64,000 nt of DNA from Clostridia bacterium (GCA_017504945.1 JAFVQJ010000023.1:31565-95564); one strand, 5' to 3'; counted from the first letter of the stretch, positions 36,512 through 45,465 are shown. The notes: a model not told the origin generated them from the letters alone. Numbers and translations: made by a program.

Positions 36512-37591
36512 ATGGGGATAAGACATTTAATTGATTTCAGTAACATTGACGTTGCAAGGTGGAACGAGCTTGTAAAGCTTACAAACGAGATAATCGATTC
36601 ACCGCAGGATTTTGCATCCGCCTGCAAGGGAAAGGTGCTCGCAACGCTCTTTTACGAGCCCTCAACGAGAACGAAATTCTCCTTTCAAACGGCAATGCTT
36701 CGCCTCGGAGGAAGCTATATCGGCTTTGATAACGCCGAAAATTCCTCTGTTTCGAAGGGCGAAACGCTTCGCGACACCATAAAGATAGTAAATAACTACG
36801 CCGATATAATCGCAATGCGCCATCCCTACGAGGGCGCGGCTTATGCGGCAACGCTTTATTCCTCAACTCCCGTTATAAACGCGGGCGACGGCGGTCATAT
36901 GCACCCCACCCAGACTCTTGCCGACCTCACCACCATGATGAGAGAAAAGGGAACGCTCGAGGGTCTTAAAATAGGCATCTGCGGCGACCTCAAATACGGC
37001 AGGACCGTTCACTCGCTTTTAAAGGCGATGTCGCTTTTCAAAAACAACAAGTTTTATCTTATCTCCACCGAAAGCCTTTCAACTCCCAAATATATAATCG
37101 ACGAGATCGTCAAAAGCGGAAACAGCTACGTTGAGTGCGACTCGCTCGATAAATATATCGACGAATTCGATTGCCTTTATATGACCCGTATCCAGCAGGA
37201 GAGATTTGCCTCCGAGGAGGAGTATCTTGCGCAGAAGGGCATCTTTGTTCTCGACGAGGCGAAGATGAAAAAGGCAAGAAAGGACCTTATAATAATGCAT
37301 CCTCTGCCCAAAATAGACGAGATAACCGACGAGGTCGATTTCGACCCCCGCGCTCTCTATTTCAAGCAGGCCAAATACGGTATGTATGCGAGAATGGCGC
37401 TTATAAAAACTCTTCTTTCGGAGGATTTCGAGCTTCCCGAAAGACCTGTTCCGAGCAATTTGAACAACGTATTTTGCAGCAACCATAAATGCATAACGAG
37501 GCTTGAGCCCAACCTTCCCGCACAGTTTGGCGGAGAAGAGGGCGCAAGATTTTGCAAATACTGTGATTTTGAAGCTATCGAATGGAGATAA
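36512..37591 (+). CDS. pyrB: Aspartate carbamoyltransferase with a C-terminal PyrI-like zinc domain
   Basis: This 359-residue protein has a complete catalytic chain (S-T-R-T-K-F-S-F near 55, H-P-T-Q-T-L near 133, M-H-P-L-P near 267), normally 305-310 residues. The extra C-terminus carries four cysteines (C322-x4-C327 and C348-x2-C351) in the contexts C-S-N-H-K-C-I and C-K-Y-C. This closely resembles the zinc domain of the regulatory subunit PyrI, but the nucleotide-binding allosteric domain is missing. It catalyses the first committed pyrimidine step. No pyrI gene is adjacent. Confidence 0.95.
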   Translation: MGIRHLIDFSNIDVARWNELVKLTNEIIDSPQDFASACKGKVLATLFYEPSTRTKFSFQTAMLRLGGSYIGFDNAENSSVSKGETLRDTIKIVNNYADIIAMRHPYEGAAYAATLYSSTPVINAGDGGHMHPTQTLADLTTMMREKGTLEGLKIGICGDLKYGRTVHSLLKAMSLFKNNKFYLISTESLSTPKYIIDEIVKSGNSYVECDSLDKYIDEFDCLYMTRIQQERFASEEEYLAQKGIFVLDEAKMKKARKDLIIMHPLPKIDEITDEVDFDPRALYFKQAKYGMYARMALIKTLLSEDFELPERPVPSNLNNVFCSNHKCITRLEPNLPAQFGGEEGARFCKYCDFEAIEWR

Positions 37592-37594
37592 GCA

Positions 37595-37972
37595 ATGTAT
37601 AAAATGCTTAAAATAGCGCCCGAAATGTCAGGCTATTTTCTTGAAAAATTCGGGTACGATAAGGAAATTTCCGTTTTCGGCTCGTGTGATGACCGTGGCT
37701 TTTTGGCCCTTTGCTTCTACGATGAGAAAAAAGAGCCCGCAGAGATAGTAGGCTTTCACGTTTACGAGAAAACGGAGGAAAGCTATTGGATAGAAAATAT
37801 CATCAGAGCCACCATAAACAGCCTTGAGCTTTCGGGCAGCAAGGTGTGTGAATACAGGGGCAAGGAATATATTCCGCAGTTTAAGGCGTGCAGATTCAAG
37901 GAAAAGGACGGAATCCTTTCCGCCGATCTTAAGGCAATATTTGCCGCAGGCTCACCGTGCTGCCATGGATAA
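37595..37972 (+). CDS. Hypothetical protein, 125 residues
   Basis: The gene lies 3 bp after pyrB and its end overlaps the next gene by 8 bp, so it is embedded in an operon and is probably real. The protein is soluble with a mixed alpha/beta pattern (for example G-F-L-A-L-C-F-Y and P-A-E-I-V-G-F-H-V-Y) and ends in G-S-P-C-C-H-G. The layout is faintly reminiscent of acetyltransferase-like domains, but no motif is secure. Confidence 0.65.
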   Translation: MYKMLKIAPEMSGYFLEKFGYDKEISVFGSCDDRGFLALCFYDEKKEPAEIVGFHVYEKTEESYWIENIIRATINSLELSGSKVCEYRGKEYIPQFKACRFKEKDGILSADLKAIFAAGSPCCHG

Positions 37973-39176
37973 GAGAAGGGTAGCGGTAATAGGCGGCGGC
38001 GCCGCGGGAATGATGGCGGCAATAACAGCCGCAGGCGAAGGCAAAGAGGTAACTCTTTTTGAAAAAAACAAAATGCTCGGCAGAAAGCTTTTGATAACGG
38101 GCAAGGGCAGATGCAACGTCACCAACGATTGCGAGCCCGAGGAGCTTATAAAAAACGTAGCTACAAATCCGCGCTTTCTGTACAGCGCTTTTTACGGCTT
38201 TGATTCACACAAGACCATGGAATATTTCGAGAGTCGCGGAGTCAAGCTCAAAACGGAGAGAGGACGTCGCGTTTTTCCCGAAAGCGATCGCTCGGCAGAC
38301 ATTGTAAACGCTCTTCGCAAAAATATAAATGAGTTAAATATAAATATAATAAACGACACTGTAGTTTCAGTTGATTTTGATAAAACGGTATGCTGTAAGG
38401 GCAAAAGCTACCGTTTCGATTCGGTTATTATCGCAACGGGCGGAAAATCATATCCGCTAACCGGCTCCACGGGCGACGGCTACCGATTTGCGACCTCACT
38501 CGGTCATAGTGTGACGCCGCTTACTCCCGCCCTCGTTCCTGTTAACACGAAGGAAAAATGGGTGCGCGATCTTTCGGGACTTTCCCTCAAAAACGTCGAC
38601 CTTGTCTGCCGTCAGGGAGGAAAAAGAATCTTTTCCGAGCGCGGCGAAATGCTTTTTACCCACACGGGCGTTTCGGGACCTCTCGTTCTCTCGCTCTCAT
38701 CGGTGCTTGATCCCAAAAGACTTGAGGAGGCGGAGCTTACTATCGACTTAAAGCCGGCGCTTGACGAAAAAACGCTTGAAAACCGCATAATGCGCGAGAT
38801 AGAGGCGGAGAAAAACCGCGAGATAAAAAACGTATTGCGAAAGCTTCTGCCGCAGACGCTTATCGTTCCGGTTTTAACTTTATCGGCGGTAAACGGCGAG
38901 AAAAAGGCAAACTCCGTTACCGTTTCTGAGAGGCAGGCGCTCGTTAAAACTCTTAAAGGAATAAAGCTCACGGTAAAGGAGCTTGGCGGCTTTGACGAGG
39001 CTGTTATAACCTCGGGCGGTGTATCGGTCAGGGAGATAGACCCCAAGACGATGCAGTCAAAAATAGTTAAAGACCTGTATTTTGCAGGCGAAATAATAGA
39101 CGTAGATGCATATACCGGCGGCTACAATCTTCAAATAGCCTTTTCAACGGGCTATCTTGCCGGTAAAAACGCATAA
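37965..39176 (+). CDS. NAD(P)/FAD-dependent oxidoreductase of the HI0933/BaiN family
   Basis: The start is set at ATG 37965, where the FAD-binding fold begins (V-A-V-I-G-G-G-A-A-G-M-M-A-A); a longer upstream frame lies inside the preceding gene and is not supported. The 403-residue protein has G-R-K-L-L-I-T-G-K-G-R-C-N-V-T-N and a C-terminal G-E-I-I-D-V-D-A-Y-T-G-G-Y-N-L-Q, both hallmarks of the family. One member takes part in bile-acid conversion; most have no known substrate. Confidence 0.93.
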   Translation: MDKRRVAVIGGGAAGMMAAITAAGEGKEVTLFEKNKMLGRKLLITGKGRCNVTNDCEPEELIKNVATNPRFLYSAFYGFDSHKTMEYFESRGVKLKTERGRRVFPESDRSADIVNALRKNINELNINIINDTVVSVDFDKTVCCKGKSYRFDSVIIATGGKSYPLTGSTGDGYRFATSLGHSVTPLTPALVPVNTKEKWVRDLSGLSLKNVDLVCRQGGKRIFSERGEMLFTHTGVSGPLVLSLSSVLDPKRLEEAELTIDLKPALDEKTLENRIMREIEAEKNREIKNVLRKLLPQTLIVPVLTLSAVNGEKKANSVTVSERQALVKTLKGIKLTVKELGGFDEAVITSGGVSVREIDPKTMQSKIVKDLYFAGEIIDVDAYTGGYNLQIAFSTGYLAGKNA

Positions 39177-39192
39177 AAGAAAGGATATTTAT

Positions 39193-39864
39193 ATGGATCG
39201 CATCATAAATATAGCAGTGGACGGACCTTCCGGCGCAGGAAAAAGCACACTTTGCAAGCTTCTTGCAAAAAAATACGGGCTTATTCATCTCGACACGGGC
39301 GCGCTTTACCGCGCTGTCGGCTCCTACGCTCTTTCAAAGGGAAAGGATACCAAGTCGGTTGCCGAGATAGAGCCGCTTCTTTCGGAGATAAAAATCGAGG
39401 TCGATTACAAGGACGGAAAGCAGCTCACCTTCGTTAACGGCGAGGATTATACCGAGAGAATAAGATATCCCGAGGTATCCATGGCGGCTTCAAACGTTTC
39501 GGCGCTTGTGCCCGTAAGAAGCTTTTTGCTCGATATTCAGCGTCAAATAGGCAAAAAGCAGAGCGTCGTGCTCGACGGCAGAGATATCGGCACCGTTGTT
39601 TTGCCCGATGCGGATATAAAGATATTTATGACCGTCGACGCAAGAGAACGCGCAAAGCGCCGCACCGCCGAGCTTTTGGAAAAGGGCTTTGAGGCAAAGG
39701 AGGAGGAGATATACAAAGAGATACTTCTTCGCGATAAAAACGACTCCACCCGCGCCACAGCACCCCTAAAGAGAGCCGACGACGCCATTGATTTTATAAA
39801 CGAAAACGGTATTGAGCAGAGCTTTGAAAGGCTTTGCGCCGTAATAGAGGAAAAGCTTAAATGA
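39193..39864 (+). CDS. cmk: Cytidylate kinase
   Basis: The start ATG 39193 follows AAAGGA. The 223-residue protein has the P-loop D-G-P-S-G-A-G-K-S-T, the NMP-binding L-D-T-G-A-L-Y-R and the D-G-R-D-I-G-T-V motif, all typical of CMP kinase. It phosphorylates CMP and dCMP. In Clostridia it commonly precedes plsC and the ispH-rpsA fusion, exactly as here. Confidence 0.97.
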   Translation: MDRIINIAVDGPSGAGKSTLCKLLAKKYGLIHLDTGALYRAVGSYALSKGKDTKSVAEIEPLLSEIKIEVDYKDGKQLTFVNGEDYTERIRYPEVSMAASNVSALVPVRSFLLDIQRQIGKKQSVVLDGRDIGTVVLPDADIKIFMTVDARERAKRRTAELLEKGFEAKEEEIYKEILLRDKNDSTRATAPLKRADDAIDFINENGIEQSFERLCAVIEEKLK

Positions 39865-40427
39865 AAAAAGGATTTGTTTTCGGCTTTGTGGGAGCGCTCG
39901 TTAAGGTGATATTCCCCTATAAGCTTGTTTTCAAGGGCGAGGTGCCCCGTGAAGGCTCCTTGGTAGCCTGCGCCAACCACCTTTCATATATCGACTTTTT
40001 CTTCGTGCACGATGCTATCGGGCGCCACGTTTCCTTTATGGCAAAAAAGGAGCTTACCCGATTTAAGATATTCGATTATTTTATGAAGAAAAACAACATT
40101 ATCCCCGTTAACCGCAATGCAAACGATATCACGGCGATAAAGCGATCCCTTAAGGTGTTAAAGAGCGGTAACGTGCTCGGTATTTTCCCCGAGGGCACGA
40201 GAAAATACAAAAACAAGACGGATGAATTTCACAACGGCGCCGCAATGGTCGCGATAAGGACCGCTTCGCCCGTCGTTCCTATAAGAATAATCTCAAAGAA
40301 CGACAGAGTGCGAGTTTTCAGGCGCTCGACGGTAATAATCGGCGAGCCGATAGACCTTGGCGGAATAAAGGATTACGACGAGGCGTCCCGCATTATAAAA
40401 GAAAAAATATATTCGTTGGAGATATAA
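39861..40427 (+). CDS. plsC: 1-acyl-glycerol-3-phosphate acyltransferase family protein
   Basis: This 188-residue protein has the acyltransferase motif N-H-L-S-Y-I-D (H-x4-D type) near residue 36 and the substrate motif F-P-E-G-T-R near 113. It should acylate lysophosphatidic acid at the membrane. It overlaps cmk by 4 bp and is followed 1 bp later by the ispH-rpsA start. Confidence 0.93.
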   Translation: MKKGFVFGFVGALVKVIFPYKLVFKGEVPREGSLVACANHLSYIDFFFVHDAIGRHVSFMAKKELTRFKIFDYFMKKNNIIPVNRNANDITAIKRSLKVLKSGNVLGIFPEGTRKYKNKTDEFHNGAAMVAIRTASPVVPIRIISKNDRVRVFRRSTVIIGEPIDLGGIKDYDEASRIIKEKIYSLEI

Positions 40428-40428
40428 A

Positions 40429-42417
40429 TTGGAAATAGAGATTGCAAAGACCGCCGGCTTTTGCTTCGGGGTAGACAGGGCGGTCTCCGAGCTTTATAAG
40501 CTGATAGAGCAGGGAAACGGTAAAAGGATATTTACCGTGGGCCCCATAATACATAATCCGCATATAATAAACGACCTCGAGAAAAAAGGAGTTTACGCGG
40601 TAAACGACGTGTCCGAGCTTCCGCCCGACTGCTTCGCGGTCATAAGGACTCACGGAGTAACGGCAGATACGGTAAAATACCTTTCAGAAAACGGAATGGA
40701 ATACGCCGACTTTACTTGCCCCTTCGTTAAGAAAATTCAAAAGCTTGCCGACAGCACCGATGAAGAAACCCTCTTTTTGATAGCGGGCGATATAACTCAT
40801 CCCGAGGTGAAGGGAATAGTCAGCTATGCAAAAGGCGAGGTAATTGCCTTTAACTCGGCGGATGAATTGGAAAAAATTGTAAAAGAAAAGCCCGAAATCA
40901 GAGAAAAAAAGGCAATTTTGGCGGCGCAGACCACCTTCAGCCTTAACGAATGGAAAAAAATTTCCGAAATTTCAAGAAAATACTTTATTTTTTTAACAAT
41001 ATATGATACAATATGCGATGCAACTGAAAAAAGGCAGCGTGAAGCAAGTCGGCTGGCGCTCGAGAACGATGCTGTGATCGTTATCGGCGGTAAGAAAAGC
41101 TCGAATACGGCAAAGCTTTTTGAAACGGCGTCGCAGCTTTGCAAAAACACTTTTTTGGTTGAAAATGTCGGTGAAATTCCGATAAATATTATAAAGAAAG
41201 CAAAAAAGATTGGTGTTACCGCAGGAGCATCGACTCCCAAGGGTATCATCAAGGAGGTAGTAGAAGAGATGTCAGAATTGAACGGAGAAAATTTTAACGA
41301 TATCAGCTTCGAGGAGGGTTTACTTGCAACGCTTAAGCCTGTTTCCAACGGAGACAGAGTTACCGCAACCGTAATAGCAGTAGCATCCGGCGAAATTCAG
41401 CTTGATATCGGTACGAAGCACGCAGGCTATATGTCGGCTTCGGAATTTTCTGTAACACCTGTAGCCGATCTTCGCAAGGTCGTCAACGTAGGTGACGAAA
41501 TGGAGGTGCAGGTCGTTCGTGTAAATGACGTCGAAGGCACGGTTGCGCTCTCGCGCAAGCGCGTTGAATTTGATGCATTTAAGAAAGAACTCGATGACGC
41601 GGCAAAGACCGGTGTTGTTTTGTCCGGAAAGGTAACCGAAGTTATCAATAACGCAGGCGTTATCGTAACCTATAAGGGTCAGACCGTATTCGTACCCGCT
41701 GCACAGACCGGCATTGCAAAGGACGGAGACCTTTCCGTTTTAGCAGGCAAGGAAGTTAACTTCAAAATAATCGGTATCAGAATTGAGCGCCGTCGCCGCA
41801 AGGTAGTGGGCTCCATTAAGTATGCCGAGAGAGACGTAAGAAAAGAAGCGATCGAAAAGGTATTTTCCGATATAGAGATCGGCAAGGAATACGAGGGCAC
41901 CGTAAAGTCCATCACTCCCTTCGGCGCATTCGTCGATATCGGCGGTGTTGACGGCCTCGTTCACATTTCCGAGCTTTCATGGAAGAAGATCAAGCATCCC
42001 TCCGAGGTAGTTTCGGTAGGCGATACCGTAAAGGTATTCGTAAAGGACTTTTCCGAGGAGACCCACAAGATCTCACTCGGTTACCGTCGTCCCGAGGATA
42101 ACCTCTTCTTCGCATTTATCAAGGACAATCAGATAGGCGACGTTATCGACGTTAAGATCGTTAAGATCATGCCCTACGGCGCATTTGCAGAGATAGTTTC
42201 CGGCGTTGACGGCTACATTCACATCTCGCAGATAGCAAACTGCCGTGTAAACAACATTAACGACTACCTCAAGGTAGGCGACGTTGTTAAGGCAAAGATC
42301 ACCGAAATAAACAACGAAAAATTCCGCGTTTCTCTCTCAATAAGAGCGCTTCTTGAGGAAGCACCCGCAGAGGAAGCTGCTGCAGAAGAAGCTGCAGAAG
42401 CAGTAGAAGCAGAGTAA
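40429..42417 (+). CDS. ispH-rpsA: Bifunctional IspH / ribosomal protein S1 fusion
   Basis: The start is TTG 40429. The 662-residue protein has an IspH part (residues about 1-285) with cysteines in G-F-C-F-G-V, F-T-C-P-F-V and T-I-C-D-A-T-E-K-R-Q that hold the iron-sulfur cluster. This part makes the C5 isoprenoid precursors in the MEP pathway. Four S1 RNA-binding domains follow (about 303-370, 387-455, 473-545, 560-630) and the chain ends in an acidic A-E-E-A tail. The fusion is known in many Clostridia. Codon bias appears stronger in the S1 half, and a terminator follows. Confidence 0.96.
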   Translation: MEIEIAKTAGFCFGVDRAVSELYKLIEQGNGKRIFTVGPIIHNPHIINDLEKKGVYAVNDVSELPPDCFAVIRTHGVTADTVKYLSENGMEYADFTCPFVKKIQKLADSTDEETLFLIAGDITHPEVKGIVSYAKGEVIAFNSADELEKIVKEKPEIREKKAILAAQTTFSLNEWKKISEISRKYFIFLTIYDTICDATEKRQREASRLALENDAVIVIGGKKSSNTAKLFETASQLCKNTFLVENVGEIPINIIKKAKKIGVTAGASTPKGIIKEVVEEMSELNGENFNDISFEEGLLATLKPVSNGDRVTATVIAVASGEIQLDIGTKHAGYMSASEFSVTPVADLRKVVNVGDEMEVQVVRVNDVEGTVALSRKRVEFDAFKKELDDAAKTGVVLSGKVTEVINNAGVIVTYKGQTVFVPAAQTGIAKDGDLSVLAGKEVNFKIIGIRIERRRRKVVGSIKYAERDVRKEAIEKVFSDIEIGKEYEGTVKSITPFGAFVDIGGVDGLVHISELSWKKIKHPSEVVSVGDTVKVFVKDFSEETHKISLGYRRPEDNLFFAFIKDNQIGDVIDVKIVKIMPYGAFAEIVSGVDGYIHISQIANCRVNNINDYLKVGDVVKAKITEINNEKFRVSLSIRALLEEAPAEEAAAEEAAEAVEAE

Positions 42418-42421
42418 AAGA

Positions 42422-42452
42422 AAAAAGCCTCTCCCTCGGGAGAGGCTTTAAC
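42422..42452 (+). terminator. Terminator after ispH-rpsA
   Basis: The stem AAAGCCTCTCC / GGAGAGGCTTT has a CTCG loop and flanking A residues. Confidence 0.88.
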
Positions 42453-42477
42453 ATTATTAAAGACACTTGCTTATAAT
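42448..42477 (+). promoter_or_regulatory. Probable promoter for the patatin-like gene
   Basis: TTAACA (42448-42453) and TATAAT (42472-42477) are 18 bp apart, directly in the tail of the preceding terminator. Confidence 0.6.
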
Positions 42478-42523
42478 GATAGTGCGGGGAAGACCGCAAA
42501 ACAAAATAAGCAGGTGAAACAAT

Positions 42524-43174
42524 GTGAAATTCGGAGTAGCATTGCTTCGTTTTGACGGCGGCGCGGGCGAACTGGGAGTGCTTGCGGCGCTTGACAGCTT
42601 GGGAGTTAAGGTCGGCGCAATATCGGGTGTGGGAATAAACGCCATCGGCGCAATGCTTTATGCGTCGTGCACCGATGCCTTAAGCGCCTGCAAAACGGTA
42701 ACGGACCTTTCTCCCCACAAAAGCCTGCGCGATATACTGTTTCGTTCAAAGGCAAGAGGAAGAAAACGGCTTATTGCCGAGCTTGAAAGGGCAAGGGTAA
42801 AAAGACTTTGCGATATGAGAATACCCGTCTACCTTATGGTAGCGGACAAGGACGGGCAGATAACCGTTATAACGTCGGATAAGGGCTTTATAAGCGGAAG
42901 CTACGGCAAAAAATGCGAGCTGTCGGCGGTCTCTGCCGCGGATCTCATATTGCAGTGCTCGAAAAACCGAGTTGAGAGAGGAATAAACTTCAAAAACCCT
43001 CTCGAGATGCAGAACATAGACGCGATTATAAGCATAAGCGGCGAGGAACGAAAAAGCGGAAGGACCGATTACGGCTATAACCTTTCGCTTGGCAAAAGCA
43101 CTGCCTTTAAGACGGCGTACGACGGAGTCATATCGGAAAACGAAGAAATGCTGAAGTCAATTTTTTTAAGATAG
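42524..43174 (+). CDS. Degenerate patatin-like protein
   Basis: This 216-residue protein starts at GTG 42524 after an AGGTG site. Its N-terminal 45 residues follow the patatin fold pattern: an oxyanion-loop-like D-G-G-A-G-E-L-G-V-L-A-A-L, then S-G-V-G-I-N-A-I-G-A-M-L-Y-A. Where patatins have the nucleophile G-x-S-x-G, this protein reads G-V-G-I-N, so the catalytic serine is replaced by glycine 37. No D-G-G/A dyad motif is clear later. It is probably a non-catalytic relative; assignment rests on pattern only. Confidence 0.6.
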   Translation: MKFGVALLRFDGGAGELGVLAALDSLGVKVGAISGVGINAIGAMLYASCTDALSACKTVTDLSPHKSLRDILFRSKARGRKRLIAELERARVKRLCDMRIPVYLMVADKDGQITVITSDKGFISGSYGKKCELSAVSAADLILQCSKNRVERGINFKNPLEMQNIDAIISISGEERKSGRTDYGYNLSLGKSTAFKTAYDGVISENEEMLKSIFLR

Positions 43175-43184
43175 GAAGATAACT

Positions 43185-43586
43185 ATGCAAAGATGCGGCG
43201 AGGTAATCGGGATTGAGGGAAACAGCGCTACGGTGCGAGTAAAAATGGCAAACTCATGCAGTCCCGAATGTGAAAATTACGGTTTATGCAAAAAGCACGA
43301 GGAGGATATCGTTGCAATAAACTCCGTCGGTGCCAAGGTGGGCGACAGAGTAAAGCTCGAAACTCCCGACGGCCCTCTTTTGCTCTATGCCTTCATAACC
43401 TTTATTATCCCGCTCTTTCTTTGTCTTTTGCTTGCGGGAGCGGCTTGGTGTATTACCGAGTCGGCAATAGCGGCAATGATCGGCGGTGCGGTAGGTCTTG
43501 CCCTGTCGGCAGTTGTGGTTTTCAAGACCGACAGAAAGCTGAAAAAGACCGAAAAACCGTCAGTAATAACCGAAATAGAAGAATAA
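43185..43586 (+). CDS. RseC/SoxR-reducing system family membrane protein
   Basis: This 133-residue protein has an N-terminal soluble domain with cysteines in C-S-P-E-C and C-K-K-H, followed by two membrane helices (about 68-88 and 92-112) and a charged tail. This is the RseC/MucC layout. In Clostridia such proteins often accompany Rnf complexes, but no rnf genes are nearby. It follows the patatin-like gene by 10 bp. Confidence 0.85.
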   Translation: MQRCGEVIGIEGNSATVRVKMANSCSPECENYGLCKKHEEDIVAINSVGAKVGDRVKLETPDGPLLLYAFITFIIPLFLCLLLAGAAWCITESAIAAMIGGAVGLALSAVVVFKTDRKLKKTEKPSVITEIEE

Positions 43587-43591
43587 ACGCT

Positions 43592-43625
43592 TCAAAAGGC
43601 TCTTTTTGTAAAGAGCCTTTTTGTT
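43592..43625 (+). terminator. Terminator after the RseC-family gene
   Basis: The stem AAAAGGCTCTTT / AAAGAGCCTTTT is followed by T residues. Confidence 0.87.
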
Positions 43626-43672
43626 ATAATGTGCAAAAAATTGCTGAATTGTTGCAAAAAATTGCTATCTAC

Positions 43673-43701
43673 TTGAAAAATGAAAAAAATGCTGATATAA
43701 T
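43673..43701 (+). promoter_or_regulatory. Promoter for the solute-binding protein gene
   Basis: TTGAAA (43673-43678), 17 bp, and TATAAT (43696-43701) lie about 59 bp upstream of the start. The -35 region is preceded by two TTGCAAAAAATTGCT-like repeats that could be an operator. Confidence 0.72.
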
Positions 43702-43759
43702 ATAATACGTTAGAATATATCTAATTTTAAAACTATTATTTAGAAAGGAAAAAACAGCA

Positions 43760-45457
43760 ATGAAAAGAATTTTGGCAATCATTCTCACCGCCGTTATGCT
43801 CGTTGGCTGCATCGGAATTCTCGCATCGTGCGGAGCTCCCGAGGTTCAGTCAACTATCGTTGACGGCAAATTCGACCCCGCGATCACCATTACCTGGGCG
43901 TATCCCTTCGTAGGCTCCGGTCAGGAAACGGTCGATCACCACAAGGATGCCGACGGCAATCCCGACTGGACTACCGCTGACACCTCGTGGACCAGACTTG
44001 CTCAAGAGCAGTACGGCATTAAAATGAAGCTCGAGTGGGAGATACACGACGGCGGAGCTTACATTGATAAGCTCAACAATGCAGTATTCCTCGGCGAGAT
44101 CCCCGATTACGTAAACTGCCTTTACGACACCTTCGCAATAGATTTCGTAAAGAAGCTTTACGATGCCGATCTCATTCAGTCTATCGACGAGGCTATTGAG
44201 CAGTACGCTTGCGAGGACTACAAGGATGCCATCGAATACGTCGGCGAGCAGGTTTTCTACTCTGCAACCTTCGGCGGCAAGATCTACGCTCTTCCCCACA
44301 TCGTTGTAGGTAACTCCAAGAACGTTGTATGGTGGATCAGACAGGACTGGCTCGATAACGTAAACAAGACCGTTCCCACCGATTGGGATGAGTTTAAGGA
44401 CGTTATGATGTCGTTTGCAAATCAGGATCCCGACGGCAACAACATCGACGATACCTACGGCCTTGCTATCAACCTTGGCGATATGGGTGCAGGCTCCAAT
44501 ATGTTCTTTAACGCATTTGGAATTTTCCCCGGTCAGTGGATACTTAACGAGGAGACCGGCAAGCTTGAGCACGGCTCCGTTCAGCCCGGTATGAAGAATG
44601 CTCTTGCAGAGCTTCGCGACCTTTATATGTCGGGTGCGGTCTACTCTCTTGAAGAGGATCAGAACGCTCTCTACGGCGGCTGCTACACCGGCGTTATGCA
44701 GGGTAAGGCGGGTTGCCTTGAGAATACCACCAACTACGTAAACGTATTTAAGAACCTCAAGAGACAGAACTCCGACGTTGAGTTTACCGCATTCACCCTC
44801 TTCAGAGAGGACGGCGGCGATCCCGTTATCAGCTCCTCGCTCTCTACCTTCCGTCAGTACGTTGTAAGCGCAAAGTGCAAATATCCCGCAGTATCGGTTA
44901 TTCTTATGAATATGTTCTGCGATATCGAAGCTGCTGCTGAAGACGATATTGCTATTCAGGAAGAGTATATGTACTCCAAGGACGGCACCGCTCACTACTA
45001 CAACCTTGCTCCCGCTATCACCCAGCGTGTATCGGGCGACAACAAGGGCATAGCGGAGAGAATCCGCGAAGCGCTTGAGACCGGCGACGAGTCCGTTTTG
45101 AAGGCAGGTCAGGACAGACAGGTCTACGATAACGTTAAGAACTATCTCGATACCGGTAACGTAAACAACTGGTATTGGGAGAGAATGTACGGTCTTGACG
45201 GCGCAAACCTCAAGGTTGCCGACGCCGGATACGAGAGATTTATCACTCTCTATCAGGGCGCAAAGACCGATAACATGCTCACCTACGAGACCGAGATAAG
45301 CGCCGCATTTACCATTGGAATGATCCAGATAGTAATCGGTGAAACAGAGCTCGATACCTTCGACACCATGGTTGAAGCATGGTACGAGGGCGGCGGTACC
45401 GAGATTACGGCAGACGTAAACGCTTGGTACGCTGAAATGACCGGCGCAACCGAATAA
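43760..45457 (+). CDS. Extracellular solute-binding lipoprotein (family 1 type), orphan
   Basis: This 565-residue protein has a lipoprotein signal ending L-A-S-C (cysteine 24) and a large binding-protein domain with I-T-I-T-W-A-Y-P near the mature start and W-W-I-R-Q-D-W-L-D near residue 194. The size and pattern fit carbohydrate ABC transporter receptors. Codon use is strongly biased toward C-ending codons, suggesting high expression. No permease or ATPase genes flank it, so it must work with a transporter encoded elsewhere. It has its own promoter and terminator. Confidence 0.88.
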   Translation: MKRILAIILTAVMLVGCIGILASCGAPEVQSTIVDGKFDPAITITWAYPFVGSGQETVDHHKDADGNPDWTTADTSWTRLAQEQYGIKMKLEWEIHDGGAYIDKLNNAVFLGEIPDYVNCLYDTFAIDFVKKLYDADLIQSIDEAIEQYACEDYKDAIEYVGEQVFYSATFGGKIYALPHIVVGNSKNVVWWIRQDWLDNVNKTVPTDWDEFKDVMMSFANQDPDGNNIDDTYGLAINLGDMGAGSNMFFNAFGIFPGQWILNEETGKLEHGSVQPGMKNALAELRDLYMSGAVYSLEEDQNALYGGCYTGVMQGKAGCLENTTNYVNVFKNLKRQNSDVEFTAFTLFREDGGDPVISSSLSTFRQYVVSAKCKYPAVSVILMNMFCDIEAAAEDDIAIQEEYMYSKDGTAHYYNLAPAITQRVSGDNKGIAERIREALETGDESVLKAGQDRQVYDNVKNYLDTGNVNNWYWERMYGLDGANLKVADAGYERFITLYQGAKTDNMLTYETEISAAFTIGMIQIVIGETELDTFDTMVEAWYEGGGTEITADVNAWYAEMTGATE

Positions 45458-45465
45458 TTTCAAAA

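Noticed and set aside
37824..37964. Longer N-terminus for the BaiN-like flavoprotein
   Set aside because: The extension overlaps the preceding gene in another frame, is arginine-rich without homology features, and the FAD fold begins at 37965.
43850..45463. Long open frame of 537 codons on the minus strand opposite the solute-binding protein
   Set aside because: It mirrors the highly biased codons of the real gene, has no ribosome binding site or recognisable domain, and the plus-strand protein is clearly a lipoprotein.
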